64,000 nt of DNA from CG2-30-58-95 sp964618215 (GTDB taxonomy: Bacteria; Chloroflexota; Anaerolineae; Anaerolineales; Villigracilaceae). Shown here in pieces: positions 40,026 to 47,414 of the stretch. Each line of letters begins with the position of its first letter. The stretch's first letter is position 1. The DNA lies in contig CAZTZE010000010.1 in the NCBI GenBank assembly GCA_964618215.1, forward strand, positions 1-64,000. The letters are read 5' to 3'. The position numbers were made by a program, and so were the translations under genes. The notes beneath the pieces were generated by a model that was given only the letters and a program-made list of their open reading frames with translations, made no database searches and was not told the DNA's origin.

Positions 40026-40865
40026 CTACATATCGAAAAACATATCAACAAGGATTTTTACGTCTACACTACTCTCGCTCATTCCCAGCCACGCCAAAAA
40101 CTCGACATTCCCCTTCGGCCCCGTCAGCGGTGACTTAATCAGCCCGCGCACGCCGAAGCCTTCGTTCTGGGCGAAGGCCAGCACGTCCGCCAGTATCTGG
40201 CGGTGGATTTCCGGGTTACGAATAACCCCATCTCCCTTCGAGACATCCTTGCGCCCGGCTTCGAACTGGGGCTTGATGAGAGCGATGACGCCCCCCCCTT
40301 TGTCCCCCCCCTTTTTTTCCGAAAATGGGGGGGGCGAGGGGGGGGCCAACCACCCCTTCGCCACCGGCAGTAAAATTTTGAGCGAAATAAACGAGGCGTC
40401 AATCGTCACCAACTCGACCACCTCCGGCAATCTTTCCACGAACCGGGCGTTGGTCTCCTCCATGACGACCACGCGCGGGTCGGTGCGTAACTTCCAATGC
40501 AGGAGTCCCTTGCCCACGTCAATGGCATAGACCTTCGCCGCGCCGCGCTGAAGCAGGCAATCTGTGAAGCCGCCGGTCGAGGCGCCCACGTCGGCGCAGA
40601 CGCGGCCGCTCACCTGAATGCCAAAAGCCTCCAGCGCGGCGTCCAGCTTCTCGCCGCCGCGCGAGACGAAACGCGGACCCGTTTCCAGGTCCAGGCGCGC
40701 ATCGGGCGCGACTTGCGCGGAGGGCTTGAGTTCCACCTGCCCATCCACGCGCACCTGTCCGGCCATGATCAAGGCCTGGGCTTTGGCGCGCGATTCGGCC
40801 AGTCCGCGTTCCACCAGCAAAACATCGAGGCGCGTCTTTACCATACCCCTTATTGTAACTCGCAA
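40026..40865 (-). CDS. tlyA: TlyA family rRNA methyltransferase/hemolysin-like protein
   Basis: The product has 279 residues: an N-terminal S4 RNA-binding domain (LDVLLVERGLAESRAKAQAL), an FtsJ-like SAM domain with DVGASTGGFTDCLLQRGA, and ALIKPQFEAGRKDVSKGDGV near the C-terminus. TlyA 2'-O-methylates rRNA in mycobacteria. Residues about 174-192 are Pro/Gly/Lys-rich and come from an in-frame homopolymer insert. The last 18 residues (SESSVDVKILVDMFFDM) are not TlyA-like, consistent with a swapped 3' end. Confidence 0.88.
   Translation of the reverse strand: MRVTIRGMVKTRLDVLLVERGLAESRAKAQALIMAGQVRVDGQVELKPSAQVAPDARLDLETGPRFVSRGGEKLDAALEAFGIQVSGRVCADVGASTGGFTDCLLQRGAAKVYAIDVGKGLLHWKLRTDPRVVVMEETNARFVERLPEVVELVTIDASFISLKILLPVAKGWLAPPSPPPFSEKKGGDKGGGVIALIKPQFEAGRKDVSKGDGVIRNPEIHRQILADVLAFAQNEGFGVRGLIKSPLTGPKGNVEFLAWLGMSESSVDVKILVDMFFDM
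40291..40345. repeat. Homopolymer cluster (C8, C8, T7, G8, G8) inside tlyA
   Basis: C8 at 40291-40298, C8 at 40304-40311, T7 at 40312-40318, G8 at 40327-40334 and G8 at 40338-40345. Together they form an inverted repeat. They are read in frame as a PPSPPP...GGDKGGG peptide. Confidence 0.93.
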
Positions 40866-40879
40866 AGCCTAACTCGCAA

Positions 40880-40904
40880 CTGCCATCCGCTATCCGCCAT
40901 TCTT
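40880..40904. repeat. CCATCCG-type 7-bp array, intergenic
   Basis: GCCATCC, GCTATCC and GCCATTC lie between the divergent tlyA and UbiA-type genes. The motif is the complement of the GATGGCG array at 25030. Confidence 0.7.
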
Positions 40905-40925
40905 ATCTCAAGGTAAAATACAACC

Positions 40926-41795
40926 ATGCTCCGCCTTCTCCTCCAAACCATGCGCCCGCGCCAGTGGACGAAGAATATTTTCATCTTCGGCGCGCTCGTT
41001 TTCGACCAGCAGTTATTTCGTCCCGGCGCGGCGCTGGGGACGGCTGCCGGTTTTGCCCTCTTTTGCCTGATTTCCAGTGCGGTCTATATTTTCAATGATT
41101 TAGCCGACCTGGAAGCCGACCGCCAGCATCCGCAGAAAAAACAGCGCCCCTTGCCATCCGGGAAATTGCCCACCCGCGCGGCCTGGGCTGCCGGCAGTCT
41201 TCTTCTGCTCATCACGCTCCCAATTTCCTATCTGCTCGCGCCCGCCTTCGCCGCTGTCGTCCTGGCCTACTTCCTGATGATGCTGGCCTATTCCAAATGG
41301 CTCAAGCATATCCCCATCCTGGACGTGCTGGTCATTGCCGCGGGCTTCGTCCTGCGTGTCCACGCCGGTGTGACGCTCATCACTGTCGAACGCTTCTCGC
41401 CGTGGATGTACGTTGTCATGACCCTGCTGGCGCTTTACCTTGGTTTCGGCAAACGCCGCGCCGAACTGGCCCTGTTGGACTCAGGCGCCAATGCTCACCG
41501 GAAGGTACTCGATGGCTACACCATTGCGCTGCTCGACCAGTTCATCACCATCGTCTCAGGCACGACAATCGTAGCCTATTCGCTCTACACTTTCTTCCGC
41601 CCCGACGCGCCCGGCGACCACACCCTGATGCTGACCATCCCGTTCGTGGTCTATGCCATCTTCCGTTACCTTTACCTCATCCAGGTCAAACACGCCGGCG
41701 GCGCGCCGGAAGACATCCTGCTCTCCGACCGCCCGATGCAAATCGCGATCCTGTTATGGGGACTGACCGTGCTGGCCGTGTTCTATTTATCGTAG
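40926..41795 (+). CDS. UbiA prenyltransferase family, decaprenyl-phosphate phosphoribosyltransferase-like
   Basis: The product has 289 residues with about eight helices. The first Asp motif is in NDLADLEADRQHPQKKQRPL; a second acidic loop follows at FGKRRAELALL. The start MRPRQWTKNIFIF and the HPQKKQRPLPSG block match the DPPR synthase branch (Rv3806c-like), which puts phosphoribose on polyprenyl phosphate. It may supply a lipid-linked pentose donor for the GT-C enzymes upstream. The next gene makes mevalonate phosphate for isoprenoids. Confidence 0.83.
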   Translation: MLRLLLQTMRPRQWTKNIFIFGALVFDQQLFRPGAALGTAAGFALFCLISSAVYIFNDLADLEADRQHPQKKQRPLPSGKLPTRAAWAAGSLLLLITLPISYLLAPAFAAVVLAYFLMMLAYSKWLKHIPILDVLVIAAGFVLRVHAGVTLITVERFSPWMYVVMTLLALYLGFGKRRAELALLDSGANAHRKVLDGYTIALLDQFITIVSGTTIVAYSLYTFFRPDAPGDHTLMLTIPFVVYAIFRYLYLIQVKHAGGAPEDILLSDRPMQIAILLWGLTVLAVFYLS

Positions 41796-41818
41796 GACAA
41801 ATTGCCAATTTGTCCCAC
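41792..41818. repeat. 27-bp palindrome, copy 2
   Basis: GTAGGACAAATT, GCC, AATTTGTCCCAC: the same design as at 27827 and 45045. It covers the stop region of the UbiA-type gene and ends one base before the mevalonate kinase start region. Confidence 0.88.
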
Positions 41819-41821
41819 ATG

Positions 41822-42751
41822 ATGACCACCTCCTCCGCTCCCGGTAAAATCATCCTCTTTGGCGAACACGCCGTTGTCTACGGCCGCCCCGCGCTGGCTG
41901 TGCCGGTGGCCCAAGTGCAGGCAACGGCGACAGTCAGCGCGACCTCTCGCACCGGGCTCTGGATCGAAGCCCCGGACGTTGGCCTCTCCTCCGAACTCTC
42001 CCGCCTCTCCCCGGACCATCCGCTGGTTGCCGTTATTCAGAGCGTTCTCTCCGCCCTGGGCATTTCCTCCCCTCCCCCGCTGACGGTTCATGTCACCTCC
42101 ACCATCCCCGTTGCCTCCGGACTCGGCTCTGGCGCGGCGGTCTCCATTGCCATCATTCGTGCTTTATCGGCTTTCTTCGGTCATCCATTGCCCGATGAAC
42201 GTGTTTCCGCCCTGACCTACGAAGTCGAAAAACTGCATCACGGCACCCCCTCAGGCATAGATAACACGGTCATCACTTACGCCAAACCGGTCTATTTCAT
42301 CAAGAACCAGCCAATCGAGATATTTCAAGTTGCAAAGCCATTCACCATCCTCATCGGCGACACTGGCAGAGCCAGCCCGACCAGGGCCGTGGTTGGGGAT
42401 GTCCGCAAACTGTGGGAAGCCGAGCCTGTCCGTTTCGAGAAAATATTCGATTCTGTCGCGGGAATCGCTCGAAAAGCCAGAAAAGCGATTGAAAGTGGTG
42501 AAACACATTTGCTTGGCGCGTTGATGAATGAGAATCATACCCTGCTCCAGCAAATGACCGTCTCCTCCCCCGAACTGGAGCATCTCGTCGAGGCGGCCCG
42601 CGCCGCGGGTGCGGACGGCGCCAAACTCTCCGGCGGCGGGCGCGGCGGCAACATGATTGCGCTGGTCAGGCCGGAAAACGCAAAAGAAATATCCGCCGCG
42701 CTGCTCAAATCGGGCGCACGGCGGACGATTATCACGACAGTTACAGGTTGA
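41822..42751 (+). CDS. mvk: Mevalonate kinase
   Basis: About 309 residues (ATG 41822, or 41819 in the same frame). GHMP kinase motifs: APGKIILFGEHAVVYG at the N-terminus, PVASGLGSGAAVSIAI as the phosphate-binding loop, HHGTPSGIDNTV, and AKLSGGGRGGNMIAL at the C-terminus. It phosphorylates mevalonate in the mevalonate route to isoprenoids, used by some Chloroflexota. No other pathway gene is in the window. The open frame extends upstream to 41297 but that part is antisense-like shadow of the UbiA gene. Confidence 0.93.
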   Translation: MTTSSAPGKIILFGEHAVVYGRPALAVPVAQVQATATVSATSRTGLWIEAPDVGLSSELSRLSPDHPLVAVIQSVLSALGISSPPPLTVHVTSTIPVASGLGSGAAVSIAIIRALSAFFGHPLPDERVSALTYEVEKLHHGTPSGIDNTVITYAKPVYFIKNQPIEIFQVAKPFTILIGDTGRASPTRAVVGDVRKLWEAEPVRFEKIFDSVAGIARKARKAIESGETHLLGALMNENHTLLQQMTVSSPELEHLVEAARAAGADGAKLSGGGRGGNMIALVRPENAKEISAALLKSGARRTIITTVTG

Positions 42752-42765
42752 CCGAGTAGGCCTTT

Positions 42766-42799
42766 GGCAGGTTGGAACGTTCAAACTTTCCAACCTGCC
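42766..42799. terminator. Hairpin between convergent mvk and FAH genes
   Basis: GGCAGGTTGGAA and TTCCAACCTGCC form a perfect 12-bp stem with a 10-base loop between two converging genes. There is no long T-run, so it may be a dispersed palindrome acting as a terminator. Confidence 0.55.
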
Positions 42800-42808
42800 A
42801 ACGCAAGG

Positions 42809-43570
42809 TCATGCTCCTGCCACTGGATTACTCAACTTTCCCAATCCCTCGATTTCCACTTCCACCACATCCCCCGGCTTGAGCGGCCCGACCCCGGCCG
42901 GCGTGCCGGTAAATAACAAATCGCCTGGTTCGAGTGTCATCACCGAGGAAATGAAGGCGATGAGTTTATTGACGTTGAAAACCATATCCCGCGTGGAGGC
43001 CATCTGGCGCGGCTGGCCGCTGACCTTGCAGGTGACGAGCGCGTCCGAGGCATCGAACCCGGTGTCAATCCACGGGCCGAAAGGACAAAAGGTGTCGAAG
43101 CCTTTGGCGCGCGTCCACTGGCCGTCGGTCTGCTGCAGGTCGCGGGCGGTGACATCATTTCCGACGGTGTAGCCGAAAATATAATCCTGTGCTTCTTCGG
43201 CGGTGACATTGCGCCCGCGCCGGCCGATGACAACCACCAGTTCGGCCTCGTGCTCGATTTGCTGGGATTGCGGCGGCAAAATGATGGCATCGCCTGGATT
43301 GATAATCGCCGAGGGTGGCTTCATGAATATCAATGGCATCTTGGGCACTTCGGCGCCATGTTCCTGGGCGTGGGCGACGTAATTGCGTCCGATGCACAGG
43401 ATTTTGGATGGCTGTGCGGGCGCGAGCAGTCTTGCCGCGGCCAGCGGCGTCTCGGCTTCGAGGCGGCGATATTCGCCGTAGATATCGCCCTCGATCGCGC
43501 CGATTGTGTCTTCCAAAATCCAGCCGTAGCGCGGGGATTCGTTCTTGAGTTGGTAGCGGACAATGCGCAT
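42809..43570 (-). CDS. Fumarylacetoacetate hydrolase family protein
   Basis: The product has 253 residues. ILCIGRNYVAHAQEHGAEVP, PLIFMKPPSAIINPGDAIIL and IEHEAELVVVIGRRGRNV give the metal-binding acidic residues, followed by GYTVGNDVTARDLQ and FTGTPAGVGPLKPGD. This is the single-domain FAH family (isomerase, hydratase or acylpyruvase). The exact substrate is unclear. It stands alone. Confidence 0.9.
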   Translation of the reverse strand: MRIVRYQLKNESPRYGWILEDTIGAIEGDIYGEYRRLEAETPLAAARLLAPAQPSKILCIGRNYVAHAQEHGAEVPKMPLIFMKPPSAIINPGDAIILPPQSQQIEHEAELVVVIGRRGRNVTAEEAQDYIFGYTVGNDVTARDLQQTDGQWTRAKGFDTFCPFGPWIDTGFDASDALVTCKVSGQPRQMASTRDMVFNVNKLIAFISSVMTLEPGDLLFTGTPAGVGPLKPGDVVEVEIEGLGKLSNPVAGA

Positions 43571-43621
43571 GTATCTCTCCGGTTAAAGGTTGTAAATTAG
43601 ACTTTATTGGGAATAAGAGAA

Positions 43622-43735
43622 CGCTGCATCGAATTTCACGAATTGACCGAAAATTTTTAGCCTGCACTGCCTGCACCTGACGCAGGCACAGGTGGCAGCA
43701 GGCCAGGGAGAAATTCGCGAAAATTCGATGCAAAA
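43622..43735. repeat. Intergenic palindromic repeats upstream of the FAH gene
   Basis: GAATTTCACGAATT at one side and AATTCGCGAAAATTCGATG at the other are near-complementary. Between them lie CTGCACCTGACGCAGG and CAGGTGGCAGCAGG. The rest of the 276-bp gap holds an ACCTGCA-type 7-bp array (about 43792-43822) and the tRNA promoter. Confidence 0.6.
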
Positions 43736-43830
43736 ACAGAAGGGCCGCTTATTTCCAATTAATGTCTATCAGGATGAAGGTCGCCAGTGCAAGTTTAACC
43801 TGCAACCTTCCAACATGCAACCTTAAACGG

Positions 43831-43836
43831 TATAAT
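43831..43836 (+). promoter_or_regulatory. -10 box of the tRNA-Val gene
   Basis: A perfect TATAAT lies ten bases before the tRNA 5' end, the right distance for a start point just upstream. The -35 region (near 43808) is a poor match and overlaps the 7-bp array. Confidence 0.5.
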
Positions 43837-43846
43837 TTGGGCGCAC

Positions 43847-43920
<74 letters not shown>

Positions 43921-43946
43921 CAGAATAGTCCGGATCAGGAGTCCCC

Positions 43947-45341
43947 ATGCCCATCCCAACCAAGATCGTCGTCATCGGCGCGGGCAGCGCCTCGTTTGGC
44001 GAAAACACCCTCTCTGCCCTGATGCGCAGCCAGAAACTGCGCGGCAGCCAACTGGCCCTGGTTGACCGCAACGCCGCATCGCTCGATATCGTCGGGCGGC
44101 TGGCGCAGCGCCTGAACCGCGAGTGGGACGCGCAAATGATCATCACAACCCACGCCCATCATCGCCAGGCTCTCGAAGGCGCCGCGTTCGTCGTCTCGGC
44201 CATCGAGGTCGGGGCACGCGAGGGACTATGGCGCAAGGATTTCGAAATCCCGCTCAAATATGGTGTCCGCCAGCCATACGCCGAGAACGGCGGCCCGGGC
44301 GGTTTCGCCCACGCGGCGCGCAATATCGGCCCGGTGATGGAGATCGTCCACGATATGGAACGAGCCTGCCCGCAGGCCTGGTTCATCAACTTCACCAACC
44401 CGATGATCCGCATCTGCGAGGCGGTCAACCGCCACAGCAGGATCAAGGCCGTCGGCCTGTGCCACCAGATTTTCGCCGGTTACGTGATGGTCGGCGTGGC
44501 GCTGGCGAAAGACCTGGGCATCGCTGTCCCCGCCGAACTGACCGGCATGGAGGCCGCCGTCAGTCAATTCGCCGCGCATGACCAGGTGCGGCAGCAAATC
44601 GTCCCGCGCGTGGACATCCGCGCCGCCGGGCTGAACCACTTCTCGTGGCTGCTCTCCATCCGCGACCGGCAGACCGGCGAGGACCTCTATCCGCTCTTCC
44701 GGCAGCGCTTCTTCGAGCTGGAGCCCAAGTTTGAGCCGCTCACCCGTCGCGTCTTCGAGACCTTTGACCTGTTCCCCATCCCAGGCGATACGCATCTCTG
44801 CGAATATCTGCCCTGGCTCTCCGACCCGCTCACCAGGCCGTGGGAAAAGTACGATATAAAACTTTACGACTGGGATTTGATGGCCTCGGTGCGCGAGTAC
44901 GAGCTCGACCGGCTGAACAAGATGGCGGATGGCGAGATGACCATCGAAGGCCTGCTCGAGACCGATTCCGAGGGCGCGCTGGAGATGATCGAAAATGTCG
45001 CCGCGGCTGGCAATCACTACCATCTGGCGGCGAATTTGCCCAATGTGGGACAAATTGCCAATTTGCCCTACGGCTGCACGGTGGAAACCCCGGTGATGGT
45101 GGACGGCGAGGGTATCCACCCCGTTCACGTCGGCGTTTTGCCGGAGGCAGTGGCAGAACTATGCCGCCGCGAAATCAGCGTGACGCAATTATGCGTGGAC
45201 GCGGCAGTCGCAGGCGACCGTCAGAAAGCGCTGCAATGTCTGCTGCTCGACCCGGTCATCACGGACATCGAAGTGGCAAAGCAAATCCTGGACGATTACC
45301 TGACCAGCTTCCGTGAATATCTGCCGCAGTTTTGGAAATAA
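43947..45341 (+). CDS. Glycoside hydrolase family 4 (alpha-galactosidase/alpha-glucosidase type)
   Basis: The product has 464 residues. The NAD-binding start is VVIGAGSASFGENTLSALM. NFTNPMIRICEAV, GLCHQIF and GLNHFSWLL carry the residues that bind the metal and NAD in GH4. Catalysis is by an oxidation-elimination route needing NAD and Mn. The C-terminal NLPNVGQIANLPYGCTVETP corresponds to the conserved GQIxNLP region of the family. It is followed six bases later by a ChbG-like deacetylase, so the pair may degrade an oligosaccharide. Confidence 0.9.
   Translation: MPIPTKIVVIGAGSASFGENTLSALMRSQKLRGSQLALVDRNAASLDIVGRLAQRLNREWDAQMIITTHAHHRQALEGAAFVVSAIEVGAREGLWRKDFEIPLKYGVRQPYAENGGPGGFAHAARNIGPVMEIVHDMERACPQAWFINFTNPMIRICEAVNRHSRIKAVGLCHQIFAGYVMVGVALAKDLGIAVPAELTGMEAAVSQFAAHDQVRQQIVPRVDIRAAGLNHFSWLLSIRDRQTGEDLYPLFRQRFFELEPKFEPLTRRVFETFDLFPIPGDTHLCEYLPWLSDPLTRPWEKYDIKLYDWDLMASVREYELDRLNKMADGEMTIEGLLETDSEGALEMIENVAAAGNHYHLAANLPNVGQIANLPYGCTVETPVMVDGEGIHPVHVGVLPEAVAELCRREISVTQLCVDAAVAGDRQKALQCLLLDPVITDIEVAKQILDDYLTSFREYLPQFWK
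45045..45071. repeat. 27-bp palindrome, copy 3 (inside GH4)
   Basis: GTGGGACAAATT, GCC, AATTTGCCCTAC: the same design as copies 1 and 2, here read in frame as VGQIANLPY, at the position of the family's conserved GQIxNLP motif. Confidence 0.85.
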
Positions 45342-45347
45342 TAACCC

Positions 45348-46238
45348 ATGCACCCCAACCCCATCCTCAAGAAACTCGGTTTCTCCAATACCGACCGCCT
45401 GGTCATCATCCACAGCGACGACATCGGCATGTGCCAGGCCTCGGTACAGGCATACGCCGACCTATGGGATTTTGGGACGATCTCCTCCGGCGCAGTCATG
45501 GTTCCCTGCCCCTGGTTCCCGGCTGCGGCAGAACTCTGCCGCGCACGCCCGGAGACAGATATGGGTGTACACCTGACCTTGACCAGCGAGTGGCAGTTCT
45601 ATCGCTGGGGGCCTGTCTCGACACGTGACGCAGACTCCGGCCTGTTGGATGCAGAAGGCTATTTTCCGCGCGCGGATGCCGAAGTCCAGGAAAGCGCCAA
45701 CCCCGACCGGGCTGCGTTCGAGCTTGAAGCCCAGGTCCGGCGCGCCCTGGATTTCGGGATTGACGTCTCACATATTGATACCCACATGGCGGCGATCGCG
45801 CATCCGAAGTTCATCCCGGCCTATATCCAGCTTATGCACAAATTCCGTCTCCCGCCCTTGATTCCTCGCCTGGATGCGGCCGGCTTCGAAAAGTTGGATT
45901 TCGACAGCGAAACCGCTGCGTTTCTCGCCAGCATGATCGGTCAACTGGAGGAACAGGGTTTACCGCTCGTGGACAACGCGACCGGCCTGCCACTCGACCA
46001 ACCCGACGGGCAGCTTGCACTTGCAAAGAAGATGCTGGCAGAACTGCCCGCCGGCCTGACGCATTTCATCGTCCATCCCTCGATTGACACGCCGGAGCTG
46101 CGCGCCATCACACCGGATTGGCCGAGCCGCGTGGCGAATTACCGGACGTTCATGAGCCAGGAGATCAAGGACTTCATGAAGAATGCCGGTATCCATGTCA
46201 TTGGTTACAAGAGTTTGCGCGCTCTGATGAGAAATTGA
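45348..46238 (+). CDS. ChbG/HpnK family carbohydrate deacetylase
   Basis: The product has 296 residues. LVIIHSDDIGMCQASVQAY supplies the metal-binding Asp pair, DMGVHLTLTSEW the His, and DVSHIDTHMAAIAHPKF the second His set: the YdjC fold. It removes acetyl groups from N-acetylated sugars such as chitooligosaccharides. It starts seven bases after the GH4 stop and is probably co-transcribed. Confidence 0.9.
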   Translation: MHPNPILKKLGFSNTDRLVIIHSDDIGMCQASVQAYADLWDFGTISSGAVMVPCPWFPAAAELCRARPETDMGVHLTLTSEWQFYRWGPVSTRDADSGLLDAEGYFPRADAEVQESANPDRAAFELEAQVRRALDFGIDVSHIDTHMAAIAHPKFIPAYIQLMHKFRLPPLIPRLDAAGFEKLDFDSETAAFLASMIGQLEEQGLPLVDNATGLPLDQPDGQLALAKKMLAELPAGLTHFIVHPSIDTPELRAITPDWPSRVANYRTFMSQEIKDFMKNAGIHVIGYKSLRALMRN

Positions 46239-46274
46239 TGGCTGATTGGGAATCTCCGTGGTGGCTACCCAAAT

Positions 46275-46300
46275 GTAGGGCGAGATTAATCTCGCCTTAC
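46275..46300. repeat. 26-bp palindrome GTAGGGCGAGATT/AATCTCGCCTTAC
   Basis: A nearly perfect stem between the converging ChbG-like gene and GNAT-like gene. It differs in sequence from the 27-bp family but shares the GTAGG start. Confidence 0.75.
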
Positions 46301-46304
46301 CGCT

Positions 46305-47324
46305 CTATCTCACCACCTTCGCCCTGACCACGAACCTCTTCACCCCCCCAAAGCGAACTTTATAATCCTCGTCGCCGCGCATGAAATCAAATTCAGCGCG
46401 CTTATTTTCGTTGGCCCATTGTAACAAATGTCCCAACAGTACCCAGCCGGGGGAGAGATCGAGATACTTGTAGTCAATCCCCGAGTTGTAGACCCAGATG
46501 CGGTTGTTGTAATCGAAGTTCAAGTAACCGGCAGCTTTCTCGCCGTTTACGGTCAGGAAGGCCAGTTGCAGCCAGCCGGCGCGGAAGGCGGCGTGGACAC
46601 CGGCGCGCATTTGTGCGCGCATGGCCTCGGTCAGGAAGGCGGCTTTGGCCGGGTCGTTGGCCATCAGCGCCAGGAAACCGTCAATCTCGGCATCCATGCT
46701 GGATTCGTCCTCGACGATGTACCAGCGCACCGGCAGGCCATTATCGTAGATGCGGCGCATTTTGCGGCGGATCTCGTGACGTTGTTTCTTGTCAATGCCG
46801 CCCAGGTAAACCTCAAAATTGCCGGGCAGGGGGATAGACAGCGCCGGGCGGAAATTCTCCTGCGTGAAGGTCCAGCCGCGCTGCGCGCTTTCGGCTTTCA
46901 GCAGGGGCAACGTGGGAGAGGCTTCGGGGAGGTTATACCAGTCGAGGGCGCGCCAGGACAGGCTCCCGGCGCGAACGAGAAAATCCAGCAGGCCGCGGAT
47001 GAATCCGGGTAGATCCGCAGGGCGGGCAATCAGGTCCAGGTAATCTGAAATTTCGCGGCTACCCAAGAGCATGAGAGCCGGCTGGCCGTCGCGATCATCG
47101 GTCAGGAAGAGCGGCGCGAGGCCGCCCAACCGTCCGTTCTCAGAAGCGGCGACGACCGCCAGTTCGCCGTGCGGCCACTCGCCGCCGCCCAGCGTTTGCC
47201 ACCAGGCGCGCAGGTATTCGTGGCGCAGGAAGGGGACGTTGGTGACGCTTTCGGCCAGTAAATCATTCCACCCGGCGGCTAAAGCGTCGAAAGCAGAGGG
47301 GGTTTGGATGAGGGTATAGTTCAT
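46305..47324 (-). CDS. BioF2/CelD-like GNAT acyltransferase
   Basis: The product has 339 residues. The N-terminal VPFLRHEYLRAWWQTLGGGE is a hallmark of the Acetyltransf_6 (BioF2-like/CelD) proteins. C-terminal conserved parts are HEIRRKMRRIYDNG, AAGYLNFDYNNRIWVYNSGI and RAEFDFMRGDEDYKVRFG. Members add acyl or aminoacyl groups, often in polysaccharide synthesis. The substrate is unknown. Confidence 0.83.
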   Translation of the reverse strand: MNYTLIQTPSAFDALAAGWNDLLAESVTNVPFLRHEYLRAWWQTLGGGEWPHGELAVVAASENGRLGGLAPLFLTDDRDGQPALMLLGSREISDYLDLIARPADLPGFIRGLLDFLVRAGSLSWRALDWYNLPEASPTLPLLKAESAQRGWTFTQENFRPALSIPLPGNFEVYLGGIDKKQRHEIRRKMRRIYDNGLPVRWYIVEDESSMDAEIDGFLALMANDPAKAAFLTEAMRAQMRAGVHAAFRAGWLQLAFLTVNGEKAAGYLNFDYNNRIWVYNSGIDYKYLDLSPGWVLLGHLLQWANENKRAEFDFMRGDEDYKVRFGGVKRFVVRAKVVR

Positions 47325-47350
47325 AAATTGTCAGGTTGATTATGCAAAAG

Positions 47351-47366
47351 GCGGACTGAAGTCCGC
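47351..47366. repeat. Palindromic element GCGGACTGAAGTCCGC, copy 2 (intergenic)
   Basis: Identical palindrome and near-identical right flank to copy 1 at 25422. It lies between the divergent GNAT-like and PP2C-like genes. Confidence 0.85.
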
Positions 47367-47414
47367 AGTCCTGAGGGTGAAGTCATGAGCATTCTCGGTT
47401 GGGGGTTGTTTTGA

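Noticed and set aside
41297..41818. Long upstream extension of the mevalonate kinase frame
   Set aside because: It overlaps the UbiA-type gene in another frame and is Arg/His/Pro-rich noise; the kinase starts at APGKIILFGEH just after ATG 41822.
42766..42799. Hairpin considered as a riboswitch
   Set aside because: A simple 12-bp palindrome between converging genes; no conserved aptamer elements.
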